The notes: generated by a model not told the origin, from the sequence alone. Positions 25,061 through 34,228 are shown, counted from the stretch's first letter. The stretch: 64,000 bases of DNA from Steroidobacter gossypii (GCF_016801985.1 NZ_JAEVLS010000004.1:434001-498000); one strand, 5' to 3'. A program made the numbers and translations.

Positions 25061-25981
25061 TTATTTCCACACTTGCCGACGAGCGAATTCGCGCTCCAGC
25101 TCCGCTTCGTTCTCCCAGCGGCGGGTCGGACCTTCATAGCCGTTGGCGGTGGCCAGGGCGATGATGCGGCCTTGACCCAACAGCAGCGTGTCCGGCTCCA
25201 TCGTGGCGATGGGGTCGAGGAACGCCTGCTCCGGGCTGATGATCTTCCAGCCTTTGTCCCGCAGGTGATTCACCAGGTCGCCAAGGTAGAGCGCGGCCAG
25301 ATCGTTTTCATGAAGCAACAGGACATGTCGCGGCGAACGGCCCAGCTGGCTGCGCGCGACCTGGTCGTAGAATTCGACGCTGTCGGTGAGCAGGTCCACA
25401 TACGCCGCGCGCAGCCGGTCGAAATCGATCTTCTTGCCGGCTTGCAGGGCGGCTTGAAACATCCGGTCCATGTGAAAGTCGTAAGTGTCGACGGTGACGT
25501 AACCGGCGCGATATCCGAGTTTTTGCAACTCGCCGCGCATCCGGTCGCGCACCTCCACGGTGAGCCCTTCGTGCAAGAAGGGAAACCTGAACCAGGGACG
25601 GTAGTTGGGGAACGCGCTCAACACCTGCGCCGCCTGCTGAATATCGGCCAGGAACGCATCGACGCCGACCTTGTGCAAATCCGCGTGTGAATGCGTGTGG
25701 TTGGCCACCAAATGTCCGGCCCGGACATACGCCTGGATGCGCTCGGCGCCGGCCGCATCCATGCGCCCCGAGTTACAGAAGAACATCACCTGCTCCACGC
25801 GGGCCTGCGCCAGCGTTTCGATCAGTTTAGCGGTGCGCGCGGGAGCGTAGAAATGAAGAGTGTCCGGGCGAGGCGCATCGTCGATGGTGATAGCGATCGA
25901 TCGCGTTTCCTCGCCCGTCGCCAACGCGGACATGGCCGCGAGCATGCAAAACACCAGCAACTGTTTGATCATCCGCCGCAC
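25061..25981 (-). CDS. Secreted polysaccharide deacetylase-like (NodB-fold) protein
   Basis: A 306-aa protein with a signal peptide (about residues 1-23). The NodB-homology motifs are present: the paired Asp in ITIDDAPRPDT, the metal site HTHSHADLH, and the catalytic-face segment WFRFPFLHEG. The later motif LLLHENDLAALYLGDLVNHLRDKGWKIISPEQA is typical of the peptidoglycan/xylan deacetylase clade. It is probably periplasmic and acts on an N- or O-acetylated polymer; whether it has catalytic activity cannot be decided from sequence. It stands alone between convergent UrcA and divergent GntP genes. Confidence 0.88.
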   Translation of the reverse strand: MRRMIKQLLVFCMLAAMSALATGEETRSIAITIDDAPRPDTLHFYAPARTAKLIETLAQARVEQVMFFCNSGRMDAAGAERIQAYVRAGHLVANHTHSHADLHKVGVDAFLADIQQAAQVLSAFPNYRPWFRFPFLHEGLTVEVRDRMRGELQKLGYRAGYVTVDTYDFHMDRMFQAALQAGKKIDFDRLRAAYVDLLTDSVEFYDQVARSQLGRSPRHVLLLHENDLAALYLGDLVNHLRDKGWKIISPEQAFLDPIATMEPDTLLLGQGRIIALATANGYEGPTRRWENEAELEREFARRQVWK

Positions 25982-26095
25982 TCCGTGGCCGATCCGGGAG
26001 CCCCATAGTATTACTCAAAGTATTGCCACAGGCGCTGCAGATTGTCAGTATCCGGCGCTCGTACGGATCGCCGCATCACTCGAACAGGGTTTCAC

Positions 26096-26161
26096 ATGGC
26101 TGCTGACTCACCGTCGACCAACGCAAACATGGACCGGGATCGCTGGGCGTCGGTGGCATGA
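26096..26161 (+). CDS. Possible 21-codon leader ORF overlapping the GntP start
   Basis: ATG at 26096 opens a 21-codon frame (MAADSPSTNANM...) whose stop overlaps the permease start as ATGA. The permease ATG itself has no good ribosome site, so coupled translation from this small frame would explain its start. A weak AGGG lies upstream. No conservation can be judged here. Confidence 0.25.
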   Translation: MAADSPSTNANMDRDRWASVA

Positions 26162-27468
26162 CCCTGCTGAGCATTGCCGCGGCCGTCGGCATTCTCATCC
26201 TTCTGATCGCGGCCGGGCGGGTACCGCCGTTCGTCGCGTTCATCATCTCGGCCCTCGCCGCGGCGCTGATGCTGGGCCTGCCGCTGGAACAGATCCCCAA
26301 GAGCATCGAAATCGGCATCGGCGGCATGCTGGGCCCGCTGTCCATCATCATCGTGCTCGGCGCAATGTTCGGCAAACTGATCGCCGACAGCGGCGCGGCC
26401 GAGCGCATCTCGCAGTCGCTGATCCGGCTGTTCGGCGAGCGGCGCATCCCGCTGGCCATGGCGCTGACCGGTTTCATCGTCGGCATCCCGCTGTTCTATA
26501 ACGTCGGCTTCGTGCTGATGGTGCCGCTGATCTTCTCGGTGGTTTATCGCTCCAAGTTGCCGGCGCTGTATGTGGGCATCCCCATGCTGGCGGGCCTGTC
26601 GATCTCGCACGGGTTCCTGCCGCCGCATCCTTCGCCGGCCGCGCTGGTGAATCAGTTCGGCGCCGACATGGGCGTGACGCTGCTCTATGGTTTGCTGGTC
26701 GGCGTGCCGACGCTGCTGATCGCAGGTCCGGTGTTCGCGCTCTCGCTGCGCAAGGTCGAAGTCACCTGGCCGTCCTTTTTCAAGCCCACCGAATTGAGCG
26801 AGGCCAACCTGCCGAGCACCGCCAACAGCTTCATATGCGCGCTGTTGCCGGTCTTTCTGATCGCGAGCGCCACCGTGTTGTCGTATGCGGACCTGGCGCC
26901 GCGGACGCGTGCAGTCGTGACATTCATCGGCGATCCGATGATCGGCCTGTTGCTGTCGCTGGCCATCGGCACCTGGACGCTGGGTGTCGCGCGCGGCATG
27001 CCGATGAAGCAATTGATGACTGGCTATGGCGAGGCGGTACGTGACATCGCAGCCATCCTGCTCATCATCGCCGGCGCCGGCGCGCTGAAACAGATTTTCG
27101 TGGACAGCGGCGCGAACAACGACCTCGGCGCCTTGCTGGCGAATCTGCCGATTCATCCGCTGGTGCTGGGCTGGCTGGTCGCGCTGGTGATCCGTATCGC
27201 GCTCGGCTCCGCCACAGTCGCGGGCCTGACCGCCGCCGGCATCGTGGCGCCGCTGGTTCAAGCCACCGGCGTGGATCCCAACTGGATGGTGCTTGCGGTC
27301 GGCGCGGGCAGTCTCATGTGCTCGCACATCAACGACTCGGGCTTCTGGATGTGCAAGGAGTATTTCAATCTGAGCCTGGCGGATACGTTCCGTTCCTGGT
27401 CGGTGATGGAAACCATCGTCGGCTCGGTGGGACTGGTGCTGATCCTGTTGTTCAGCCCCTGGCTGTAG
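26158..27468 (+). CDS. GntP-family gluconate/sugar-acid:H+ symporter
   Basis: A 436-aa integral membrane protein with about 12-14 hydrophobic segments. GntP-family features are visible: GMLGPLSIIIVLGAMFGKLIADSGAAERIS, the conserved HGFLPPHPSPAALVNQF, ALGSATVAGLTAAGIVAPL and SHINDSGFWMCKEYFNLS near the C-terminus. Family members import D-gluconate, idonate or related sugar acids. It is followed by a GntR/FCD regulator and a GH127 glycosidase, suggesting the transport step of a local sugar-acid or arabinoside utilisation unit. The exact substrate is not predictable. Confidence 0.93.
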   Translation: MTLLSIAAAVGILILLIAAGRVPPFVAFIISALAAALMLGLPLEQIPKSIEIGIGGMLGPLSIIIVLGAMFGKLIADSGAAERISQSLIRLFGERRIPLAMALTGFIVGIPLFYNVGFVLMVPLIFSVVYRSKLPALYVGIPMLAGLSISHGFLPPHPSPAALVNQFGADMGVTLLYGLLVGVPTLLIAGPVFALSLRKVEVTWPSFFKPTELSEANLPSTANSFICALLPVFLIASATVLSYADLAPRTRAVVTFIGDPMIGLLLSLAIGTWTLGVARGMPMKQLMTGYGEAVRDIAAILLIIAGAGALKQIFVDSGANNDLGALLANLPIHPLVLGWLVALVIRIALGSATVAGLTAAGIVAPLVQATGVDPNWMVLAVGAGSLMCSHINDSGFWMCKEYFNLSLADTFRSWSVMETIVGSVGLVLILLFSPWL

Positions 27469-27570
27469 GCGCGGTCCGCGGCGGCCGGACGCCGCGGGAC
27501 GGTTCGGGTATGATCGTCTACGGTATCCCTTCGGGGCCGCGAACCCACCGTCGTCTCCTCATCGTCCCTC

Positions 27571-28227
27571 ATGTCCACGAGCATCGTTGTCCGCACGCTG
27601 TCCGATCGCGTGTTCGAAGTGGTCCGGGAACAGATCCTCCAGGGCCGATTGCGCAATGGCGAGCCCATCCGCCAGGACGCGCTGGCCACGGAGCTCGGCA
27701 TCAGCAAGATTCCGCTGCGTGAGGCCCTGGCGCGCCTCGAACAGGAAGGGCTGCTGATCAATCACCCCAACCGGGGCTATTACGTTCAGCCGATGTCGCG
27801 CGAACAGGTCGATGAAATCTACGCACTGCGCCTTTCCATCGAGCCTCAAGCGGCCGCTTACGCCTCGCAGGTGGCAACCGACGACGACCGCGCGCACGCC
27901 ACGTCCGCGTTCACCGCGCTCGACACCGCCGCTCACAGCAATCTCACGGCCGTCGCGGTCCGCAACCGTGAGTTTCATATCGCGTTGGTGGAGCCCGGTC
28001 GCAAAGTCCTGACCACGCAATTGGTCGAGCGCCTCGCCGTTCTCGCCGAGCGTTATGTGATCGCGCATCTCGCGCCGGCCGGTCGCGACGCGCGCGCTCA
28101 TGTCGAGCATCGGGCGCTGTTCGACGCCTGGCTGGAGCGCGACAAGCGCCAGGTGGAGAAGCTGTTGAAGGAGCACATCCAGGGCACGCTCAAGGACCTG
28201 CGAGCCCAGCTCAAGAACGGCGCCTGA
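27571..28227 (+). CDS. GntR-family (FadR/FCD subgroup) regulator
   Basis: A 218-aa protein with an N-terminal winged helix (residues about 8-75: LSDRVFEVVREQILQGRLRNGEPIRQDALATELGISKIPLREALARLEQEGLL) and a C-terminal all-helical FCD ligand domain with metal-binding His in ALVEPGRK...HLAPAGRDARAHVEHRALFDAW. Regulators of this group bind sugar acids or other small carboxylates. It stands between the GntP permease and GH127 genes; a 15-bp perfect palindrome lies 14 bp after its stop and ahead of GH127, the likely operator. Confidence 0.92.
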   Translation: MSTSIVVRTLSDRVFEVVREQILQGRLRNGEPIRQDALATELGISKIPLREALARLEQEGLLINHPNRGYYVQPMSREQVDEIYALRLSIEPQAAAYASQVATDDDRAHATSAFTALDTAAHSNLTAVAVRNREFHIALVEPGRKVLTTQLVERLAVLAERYVIAHLAPAGRDARAHVEHRALFDAWLERDKRQVEKLLKEHIQGTLKDLRAQLKNGA

Positions 28228-28240
28228 CGCCATCGATCCA

Positions 28241-28255
28241 GGTATATCGTATACC
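28241..28255. promoter_or_regulatory. Perfect palindrome GGTATA-TCG-TATACC, candidate GntR operator
   Basis: Six-bp arms around a 3-bp centre, located between the GntR stop (28227) and the GH127 start (28308). GntR/FCD regulators such as UxuR, ExuR and FadR recognise GGT...ACC-type palindromes, so this fits the adjacent regulator. A looser GGTATG...GGTATC arrangement lies upstream of the GntR gene near 27507-27527. Confidence 0.55.
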
Positions 28256-28307
28256 ATCGCGACCTGAGCAGGTGTATCCTCGGACGCCTGCACGTGAAGG
28301 AGTAGCG

Positions 28308-30698
28308 ATGACCCGACTCCCGCTGTTCACCGATCGACGCGCCCTGCTCAAAGGCGCGGCCGCTGGCGCTCTGTGCGCCGGCCTGCCCTGGGCCCATAGC
28401 TGGGCGAACTCTGAAGTGCTGCCCACCCGCGCCAAACCGCTGCCGCTGGGTGATGTGCGTCTGTTGCCCTCGCCGTTCGCGGACGCGGTCGAAGGGAATC
28501 GCAAATATCTATTGCAGCTTGAGCCGGACCGGCTGTTGCACAACTTCCGCAAGTTCGCCGGCCTCACGCCCAAGGGCGAAGCGTATGGCGGCTGGGAAGC
28601 CGACACCATCGCCGGCCATACCCTCGGCCATTATCTGTCGGCGCTGGCGTTGGTTCATGCGCAGACCGGCGAGCCCGAAGCGAAACAGCGCGCGGAATAT
28701 ATCGTCGCGGAGCTGGCGGAGGTGCAGGCCAAACAAGGCGACGGTTACGTCGCGGGCTTCACGCGCAAGCGCAAGGACGGCACCATCGTCGATGGCAAAG
28801 AGATCTTTCCCGAGATCATGCGCGGCGAGATCCGCTCGGCCGGCTTCGACCTGAACGGCTGCTGGGTGCCGTTATACAACTGGCACAAACTGTTCGCCGG
28901 CCTGTTCGATGTAGACACATACTGCGGCGGCAATGCGCGTGCGATCGGCGTCGCGGTCGGCCTCGGCGGCTACATCGAGAAAGTCATGGCCGCGCTGAAC
29001 GAGGAACAGCTGCAAACCGTGCTCGACTGCGAGCACGGCGGCATCAACGAAAGCTTCGCGGAGCTGTACGCACGCACCAACGACCGGCGCTGGCTGCAAC
29101 TGGCCGAACGGATTTATCACAAACGAGTGCTCGACCCGCTGGCCGCCCAGCGTGACGAGCTGGCCCTGCGCCACGCCAACACTCAGATTCCGAAGCTGAT
29201 CGGGCTGGCGCGCCTGCACGAGATCACCGGCAAGCCGGAGCAAGCGACCGCGGCCCGCTTCTTCTGGAAGACCGTGACCACCGACCACAGCTACGTGATC
29301 GGCGGCAATTCGGATCGCGAGTATTTTTCCGAGCCTCGCACCGTTGCCCGGCATATCACCGAGCAGACCTGCGAAGCCTGCAACACCTACAACATGTTGA
29401 AGCTGACGCGTCATCTGTATGCGTGGGCACCGTCAGGGTCGCTGTTCGATTATTACGAACGCGCGCACCTCAATCACATCCTGGCGCATCAGGATCCAGC
29501 CACCGGCATGTTCACTTACATGACGCCGCTGATGTCGGGCGCCAGGCGCGAGTTCTCTTCACCGACCGACAGTTTCTGGTGTTGCGTGGGCTCGGGCATG
29601 GAGAGCCACGCCAAGCATGGCGACTCGATCTGGTGGCAGGCCGAGGACATGCTGCTGATCAACTTGTTCATTCCCTCGCGCGCGACGTGGCAGGCGCGCG
29701 GCGCGCAGTTCGAAATGACCACTCGATATCCGTATGAAGGCGCGGTCAACGTCAAGGTCGCCGGATTGAAGAAGGCGCAGAAGTTTGCCGTCGCGTTGCG
29801 CGTCCCTGGCTGGGCCAAAGACGCGCAGTTGAGCGTCAACGGCAAACCCGTCGAAGCGAGCAACGACGCCGGCTATCTGATCGTTCGTCGTCGCTGGCGC
29901 GAAGGTGATGCGTTGGCATTTACCTTGCCTCTGGAGTTGCGGCTCGAAGCAACGCCAGGCGACGACAAGACCATCGCCTTTTTGCACGGACCGATGGTGC
30001 TGGCCGCGGATCTCGGCCCGGTCGACCAGCCCTTCGAAGCCGCGGCGCCGGCCCTGGTGGGCGCCGATCTGCTTGCGGGTTTCAAACCGGTGGAGCCACA
30101 ACAGGCCATCTATCGAGCCGACACCATAGCGCGCCCCACGGCGCTCACCTTCTCGCCGTTCTACAAGAACTATCACCGACGCAGCGCTGTTTACTTCCGC
30201 CGGTTCACCGATGCTGAGTGGGTCCATGAAGAGCGGGCCTTCAAGGCCGAACAGGCGCGCCTGAAAGAGCTCGCCGCCCGCTCGGTCGACGTGATGCATC
30301 TGGGCGAGATGCAGCCGGAGCGCGATCACGAGCTCACATCGGAAATTTCTTATCCCGTGGTCTATCGCGGCCGGCATGGTCGCGACGCGCGCACTGGCGG
30401 CTTCTTCCAGTTCCGCATGAAAGTCCGACCGGGTCCGCTGATTCTGCAAGCGACCTACTGGGCCGACGAGCGCGCTCGCAAGTTTCACATTCTGGTCGAC
30501 GGCCAGCGCATCGCCACGCAGAGTTTGCGTCCGGACAAGCCGGTGTTCTTCGATGTCGATTATGAGATTCCCGAAGCGCTCACGCGCGGCAAGGACAGCG
30601 TACTGGTGCGGTTCGAGCCGGAGCCCGGCAACACCGCGGGTCCCGTATTCGGCTGCCGTATCTACACCCAGCAGGCGAATGCGACTGCGCCGATCTGA
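28308..30698 (+). CDS. GH127-family glycosidase (beta-L-arabinofuranosidase-like), exported
   Basis: A 796-aa protein, with a twin-arginine-like or long signal (TDRRALLKGAAAGALCAGLPWAHSWA). The catalytic barrel carries GH127/DUF1680 hallmarks: GGWEADTIAGHTLGHYLSALALVHAQTG, the Glu-Cys cluster EQTCEACNTYNMLKLTRHL near 352, and the paired Cys in FWCCVGSGMESHAKHGD near 424. In HypBA1 the corresponding Glu and Cys residues bind zinc and a Cys is the nucleophile. A C-terminal beta domain follows. AAGGAG lies ahead of the ATG. Likely releases L-arabinofuranose or a related sugar; other GH127 specificities exist. Confidence 0.9.
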   Translation: MTRLPLFTDRRALLKGAAAGALCAGLPWAHSWANSEVLPTRAKPLPLGDVRLLPSPFADAVEGNRKYLLQLEPDRLLHNFRKFAGLTPKGEAYGGWEADTIAGHTLGHYLSALALVHAQTGEPEAKQRAEYIVAELAEVQAKQGDGYVAGFTRKRKDGTIVDGKEIFPEIMRGEIRSAGFDLNGCWVPLYNWHKLFAGLFDVDTYCGGNARAIGVAVGLGGYIEKVMAALNEEQLQTVLDCEHGGINESFAELYARTNDRRWLQLAERIYHKRVLDPLAAQRDELALRHANTQIPKLIGLARLHEITGKPEQATAARFFWKTVTTDHSYVIGGNSDREYFSEPRTVARHITEQTCEACNTYNMLKLTRHLYAWAPSGSLFDYYERAHLNHILAHQDPATGMFTYMTPLMSGARREFSSPTDSFWCCVGSGMESHAKHGDSIWWQAEDMLLINLFIPSRATWQARGAQFEMTTRYPYEGAVNVKVAGLKKAQKFAVALRVPGWAKDAQLSVNGKPVEASNDAGYLIVRRRWREGDALAFTLPLELRLEATPGDDKTIAFLHGPMVLAADLGPVDQPFEAAAPALVGADLLAGFKPVEPQQAIYRADTIARPTALTFSPFYKNYHRRSAVYFRRFTDAEWVHEERAFKAEQARLKELAARSVDVMHLGEMQPERDHELTSEISYPVVYRGRHGRDARTGGFFQFRMKVRPGPLILQATYWADERARKFHILVDGQRIATQSLRPDKPVFFDVDYEIPEALTRGKDSVLVRFEPEPGNTAGPVFGCRIYTQQANATAPI

Positions 30699-30776
30699 GG
30701 GCGCGCTGGCCTACTCGCTTGTCTGTGTCGCCCGCCTCGTGGTCAGCTAGAGCTGCGCCTGACTGCGGCGTCACGG

Positions 30777-31508
30777 ATGAGCGAGATGGCAATCAAACTA
30801 CTGACCCTGAACATCGAAGCCGACCGGCATCTGGCGCGGGTTGGCCACATGCTGACCGAACACCGGCCGGACATCGTGTGTTTGCAGGAGGTGTTGGAGC
30901 CCGATTGCGAGCGCCTCGCAGCGAGCGGCGGCTATGAAGTGAAATATGCCGTGTCAGGCCGGGTCGATATGCCGGGCAGCGAGTGCCACTGGGGCGTGGC
31001 CGTGCTGTCGAGACTGCCGGTCACTCGGCAGATCGTCAGCCACTATTCCGAGGATGCAAGCATTCGACTGCTGCACAAGCCGAACGATGCCCGCCGCGTG
31101 CTGCTCGTCACCGAACTGGAACACCAGGGCCAGCCATACCGGATCGCCACCACGCATTTCACGTGGACGCCGGACGGCATGATCAACGACGAGCAGAAGG
31201 CGGACTTCATCCGCCTGCAACGAGTACTGGCGGGCTACCCGGACTATGTGTTGTGCGGCGATTTCAACGCGCCCCGCGGGGCAGAGATGTTCGGCAAGTT
31301 CCTGGCCGAGCTGAACCTGATCGATCACTTGCCTGCGAATGTCACCTCCACGCTCGATCCGCAGTGGCATCGACTTGGCAACATCGAGCTGGTCGTCGAC
31401 ACGATCTTCTCGACCGCGCATTACCAGGCGATACAAACGCGAGTGTTGGAAGGGATCAGCGATCACAAAGGAATCATGGCGCTGATCGAGCGGCGCGGCT
31501 CACGCTGA
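30777..31508 (+). CDS. Endonuclease/exonuclease/phosphatase-fold protein
   Basis: A 243-aa protein with all core EEP motifs: LTLNIEAD, the metal Glu in IVCLQEVLEP, the THF segment, GDFNAPRG and the C-terminal SDHKGIMA. No signal peptide. The family covers DNases, sphingomyelinases, inositol-phosphate phosphatases and other phosphodiesterases; substrate is undetermined. A second in-frame ATG at 30786 (MAIKLLTLN) is equally plausible as start. It converges on the beta-helix protein gene across a terminator hairpin. Confidence 0.85.
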   Translation: MSEMAIKLLTLNIEADRHLARVGHMLTEHRPDIVCLQEVLEPDCERLAASGGYEVKYAVSGRVDMPGSECHWGVAVLSRLPVTRQIVSHYSEDASIRLLHKPNDARRVLLVTELEHQGQPYRIATTHFTWTPDGMINDEQKADFIRLQRVLAGYPDYVLCGDFNAPRGAEMFGKFLAELNLIDHLPANVTSTLDPQWHRLGNIELVVDTIFSTAHYQAIQTRVLEGISDHKGIMALIERRGSR

Positions 31509-31528
31509 ATGCGCGGGCCGAAGCAGAT

Positions 31529-31550
31529 GAGTGGCCTTCCCTGGCCACTC
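31529..31550. terminator. Bidirectional terminator between EEP and beta-helix genes
   Basis: GAGTGGCC (31529-31536) and GGCCACTC (31543-31550) form a perfect 8-bp stem with a 6-nt loop between convergent stop codons. The plus strand continues CGGACCTTATT; no long T-run. Confidence 0.55.
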
Positions 31551-31569
31551 CGGACCTTATTGGAACGAG

Positions 31570-32859
31570 TTAATTGCAGCGACCGGTGTAGCCGGCCCAG
31601 AACGTGGGCTCGGAGAAACCGAAAGCCAGCGACGAGCCCGACAGCAGGCCCGCGTTGTCCGTGCAGGCGTACTGAATCGCGTTGAAGTCACTGGGCGCGA
31701 CCACGGACTGGTTCTGGGCATGTGCGGGATTGCCGAAGCAGGCGCCGGTGTACTCGCCACCGACGACCACGTCGGTGAAGTTGCCATCGGTGCCCTGCTG
31801 CAAACGGAACGGCACGCCCACGCTCGGAGCCGCATTGGCATACGCCACCGTGACGCCAAACACGCTGCCATTCGACACGGGGGTGGCCGCGAAGTTGGAG
31901 GCGTTGTTCGACAGCTCGAAAGCGTTGCTGGAGCCGTTCTTCTGGAGCGCGTACACGAACGACAGATCGCCCTGGAAGCCCTGATCCCAATCGATGGAAT
32001 CGCCGCCGGCGCAGGTCAGCCACACGCGCTCGAGGTTCGCATCGCCGCCCACCAGGCGCAGCGCATCGTCCTTGCTGTTGTGAATGTGAACTTCGGCGAG
32101 ATAGGTCTCCCTGCTCACGCCGTACAGCGCCAGGCCGCTGAGATGGTCACTATGATGGGACTGGCTAGCGCCGGCTTCGGCGATCACCACGTATTCCAGC
32201 GAGCCGCTGGAAACATTGTCCCAACTGGCCGTGCTCACTTCGTCGATGTAGCCGCCGAAATAGTACGGCTGCTTGTAACCGCCCGCGACGGCGGCCTCGT
32301 CGGCCTGCTTGCCAAACCGATGGCGGCGCAGCTCCGGCATCACGCACTCGGCGCCGACGCTGCTATTGCAGGCGTTGCTGCTATCCCAGCTCGACAGGAT
32401 CACGCCGCCCCACTCGCCCGTGCCGGTGGTGTTGCCATCGAGCGATGAGAACACGACGGGCGCGACATCGCTGCCGATGGCGAACAACTGAGCTCCGCGG
32501 GAAATCACCAGCGCCGAACGAGGCGCACCGGCCACCTGGGCGCCGGCCTGGATTTCGAGCACGGTCGGCACGGCCGTCTCTGGCGTCTTGCCCGCTTTGT
32601 AACCGTCGCCCACCGTCACCACCGACGGCAGCGTCCACAAGATCTTGGTCCCGGAAACGGTGGCCGGCAGGGTCACGGTGCCAGCGACGGCGATGTCGGC
32701 CGGCAGATCGCAGCGGCGATAGGTGCTGCCGTTCCAGCTCACCGAGCCGCGGTGGATGCCGTTGGCGTTGCATTTCGCATCCAGACCGAGATCCACGGCC
32801 CAGGCGCTGGATGCGGTCAGGCTGACCGCGGCCGCGGCCAATAATCTGAGCTTCATCAT
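31570..32859 (-). CDS. Secreted single-unit beta-helix-like protein A
   Basis: A 429-aa exported protein (signal peptide about residues 1-22, ending SSAWA). The mature start LGLDAKC...RRCDLPADIAV has two Cys that may pair. The body is rich in short V/I-G-N-x turns characteristic of right-handed parallel beta-helices (ILWTLPSVVTVGDGYKAG, PVVFSSLDGNTTGTGEWGGVILSSW, LTLYGVS-like LALYGVSRETYLAEVHIHNS). It carries WLTCAGGDSIDWDQGFQGDL. It is a close paralogue of the next gene upstream. Both resemble one unit of the 1500-aa lipoprotein. I do not know a named family; it is likely a periplasmic or surface-released partner of the TonB receptor in this locus. Confidence 0.75.
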   Translation of the reverse strand: MMKLRLLAAAAVSLTASSAWAVDLGLDAKCNANGIHRGSVSWNGSTYRRCDLPADIAVAGTVTLPATVSGTKILWTLPSVVTVGDGYKAGKTPETAVPTVLEIQAGAQVAGAPRSALVISRGAQLFAIGSDVAPVVFSSLDGNTTGTGEWGGVILSSWDSSNACNSSVGAECVMPELRRHRFGKQADEAAVAGGYKQPYYFGGYIDEVSTASWDNVSSGSLEYVVIAEAGASQSHHSDHLSGLALYGVSRETYLAEVHIHNSKDDALRLVGGDANLERVWLTCAGGDSIDWDQGFQGDLSFVYALQKNGSSNAFELSNNASNFAATPVSNGSVFGVTVAYANAAPSVGVPFRLQQGTDGNFTDVVVGGEYTGACFGNPAHAQNQSVVAPSDFNAIQYACTDNAGLLSGSSLAFGFSEPTFWAGYTGRCN

Positions 32860-32890
32860 GTTCTCCTGAATTTTGCTTGGCTCGAGAAGA

Positions 32891-32914
32891 CCGCCCGGCC
32901 AATCGGCCGGGCGG
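32891..32914 (-). terminator. Strong hairpin between the two single-unit beta-helix genes
   Basis: CCGCCCGGCC and GGCCGGGCGG form a 10-bp GC-rich stem with a 4-nt loop, followed on the minus strand by TCTTCT. It may terminate or attenuate transcription between the two paralogous genes, giving protein B a higher level than A. Confidence 0.65.
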
Positions 32915-32950
32915 CAATCCAGATCCGCTGATGTGATTTGTTATTGACGA

Positions 32951-34228
32951 TTAGTTACAAGTGCCCGGGTACGCCGTCCAGAACGTGTTGTTCGGGAAGC
33001 CCGTGGGCGCCGTCGAGGACGGCGGCAGCAGGCTCAGGTTGTCGTTGCAGGCGTACTCGAAGTTCGTGAAGTCGCTCGCGGACACGGCGTCCACCGCACC
33101 CGAAGAGAAGCAGGCGCCCGTGTAGGCGCTGCCGATCACGACGTTGCTGAAGGTTCCACCGCTGCCCTCCTTCAGATCGAAGGGCGTATCGACCGCGGGC
33201 GAGCCGTCAGTGAACAGGATCGAGACATTCGACACGTTGGCGTCCGCCACCGGCGTGGCCGAGAAGTTGTTGGGATTGTTGGCCAGCTCGAAGGCGTGGT
33301 CGGCGCCATCGCGTTGCAGGATGTTGACGTTGCTGAGCGCACCGTGGAAGCCGTAGTCCCAGTCCACGCTGTCGTCGCCAGCGCAGCTGATCCACAGGTT
33401 GGCCACGTCGACGTCGCCACCGAAGAACTCGATGCCGTCGTCATCGTTGTTGTGGATGTGCACGTTGGCGATCGAGGTCTCGCTGCTGACACCGTACAGG
33501 GTCAGGCCGTTGATCTCGTCGCCGGTGTTGGAGTTCGGATCCGGATCGCCGTCGATGTCGACGTTGACCGCGTGGCCGCCTTCGGCGATCACCGCGAAAC
33601 GCAGCGTGCCGCTGGAAACATTGTCCCAGCTGGGGGTGGTCGCCTCGTTGACATAGCCGCCATAGAAGAACTGGCCCTGGCTGATGCCTTCCATGGTGCA
33701 TTCGCCGCCGGTGTTGCACTCGTTTGTGTTGTCCCAGCTCGACAGGATGACTCCGCCCCACTCGGCCGTGCCGGTGTAGTTGTTGTCCAGCGACGAGAAC
33801 ACGATCGGGTTGGCGGCGGTGCCGGCGGCGTTGATGCGCGCGCCGCGGGTGATCACGAGGGCGGAGTTCGCGATGGCGCCGGCAATACGCGCGCCGGCGG
33901 CGATCGTCAGTTGCGTGTTGGCAGCCGTGCTCGGGGTGCGGCCTGCCTGATTGCCATTGCCCACCACCACGACGCTCGGCAGCGTCCACAGGATGGGCGT
34001 GCCGGACACGGTGGCTGGCAGAGTGATGGTCGGATCGGCGGGGTTGGTGGTGACGATATCGGCGGGCAGATCGCAGCGACGACGGTTGCCGTCGGGGGTC
34101 GCAACCATGCCCTGATCGGTGCCGTTGAGGGCGCAAGTCGCGTCCAGGCCGAGGTTCGCGGCGCCCGCCTGGAAAGCGACGGAGCCGAGGGTCGCGGCCA
34201 CAGCCGCAGCCAACAGTTTCAGCTTCAT
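32951..34228 (-). CDS. Secreted single-unit beta-helix-like protein B
   Basis: About 425 aa from the ATG at 34228, which has AAGGAG 8 nt upstream. Signal peptide about residues 1-24 (MKLKLLAAAVAATLGSVAFQ). The mature part parallels its downstream paralogue throughout: LGLDATC, RRCDLPADIV, ILWTLPSVVVVGNGNQAGRTP, EWGGVILSSWDNTNECN, SSWDNVSSGTL-type SWDNVSSGTLRFAVIAEGG, LTLYGVSSET, WISCAGDDSVDWDYGFHGAL and a C-terminal Cys. An insertion rich in Asp and Asn (DIDGDPDPNSNTGDE) suggests calcium binding. The longer frame reaching 34402 lacks a signal and ribosome site. Part of the ECF/FecR/TonB locus. Confidence 0.78.
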   Translation of the reverse strand: MKLKLLAAAVAATLGSVAFQAGAANLGLDATCALNGTDQGMVATPDGNRRRCDLPADIVTTNPADPTITLPATVSGTPILWTLPSVVVVGNGNQAGRTPSTAANTQLTIAAGARIAGAIANSALVITRGARINAAGTAANPIVFSSLDNNYTGTAEWGGVILSSWDNTNECNTGGECTMEGISQGQFFYGGYVNEATTPSWDNVSSGTLRFAVIAEGGHAVNVDIDGDPDPNSNTGDEINGLTLYGVSSETSIANVHIHNNDDDGIEFFGGDVDVANLWISCAGDDSVDWDYGFHGALSNVNILQRDGADHAFELANNPNNFSATPVADANVSNVSILFTDGSPAVDTPFDLKEGSGGTFSNVVIGSAYTGACFSSGAVDAVSASDFTNFEYACNDNLSLLPPSSTAPTGFPNNTFWTAYPGTCN

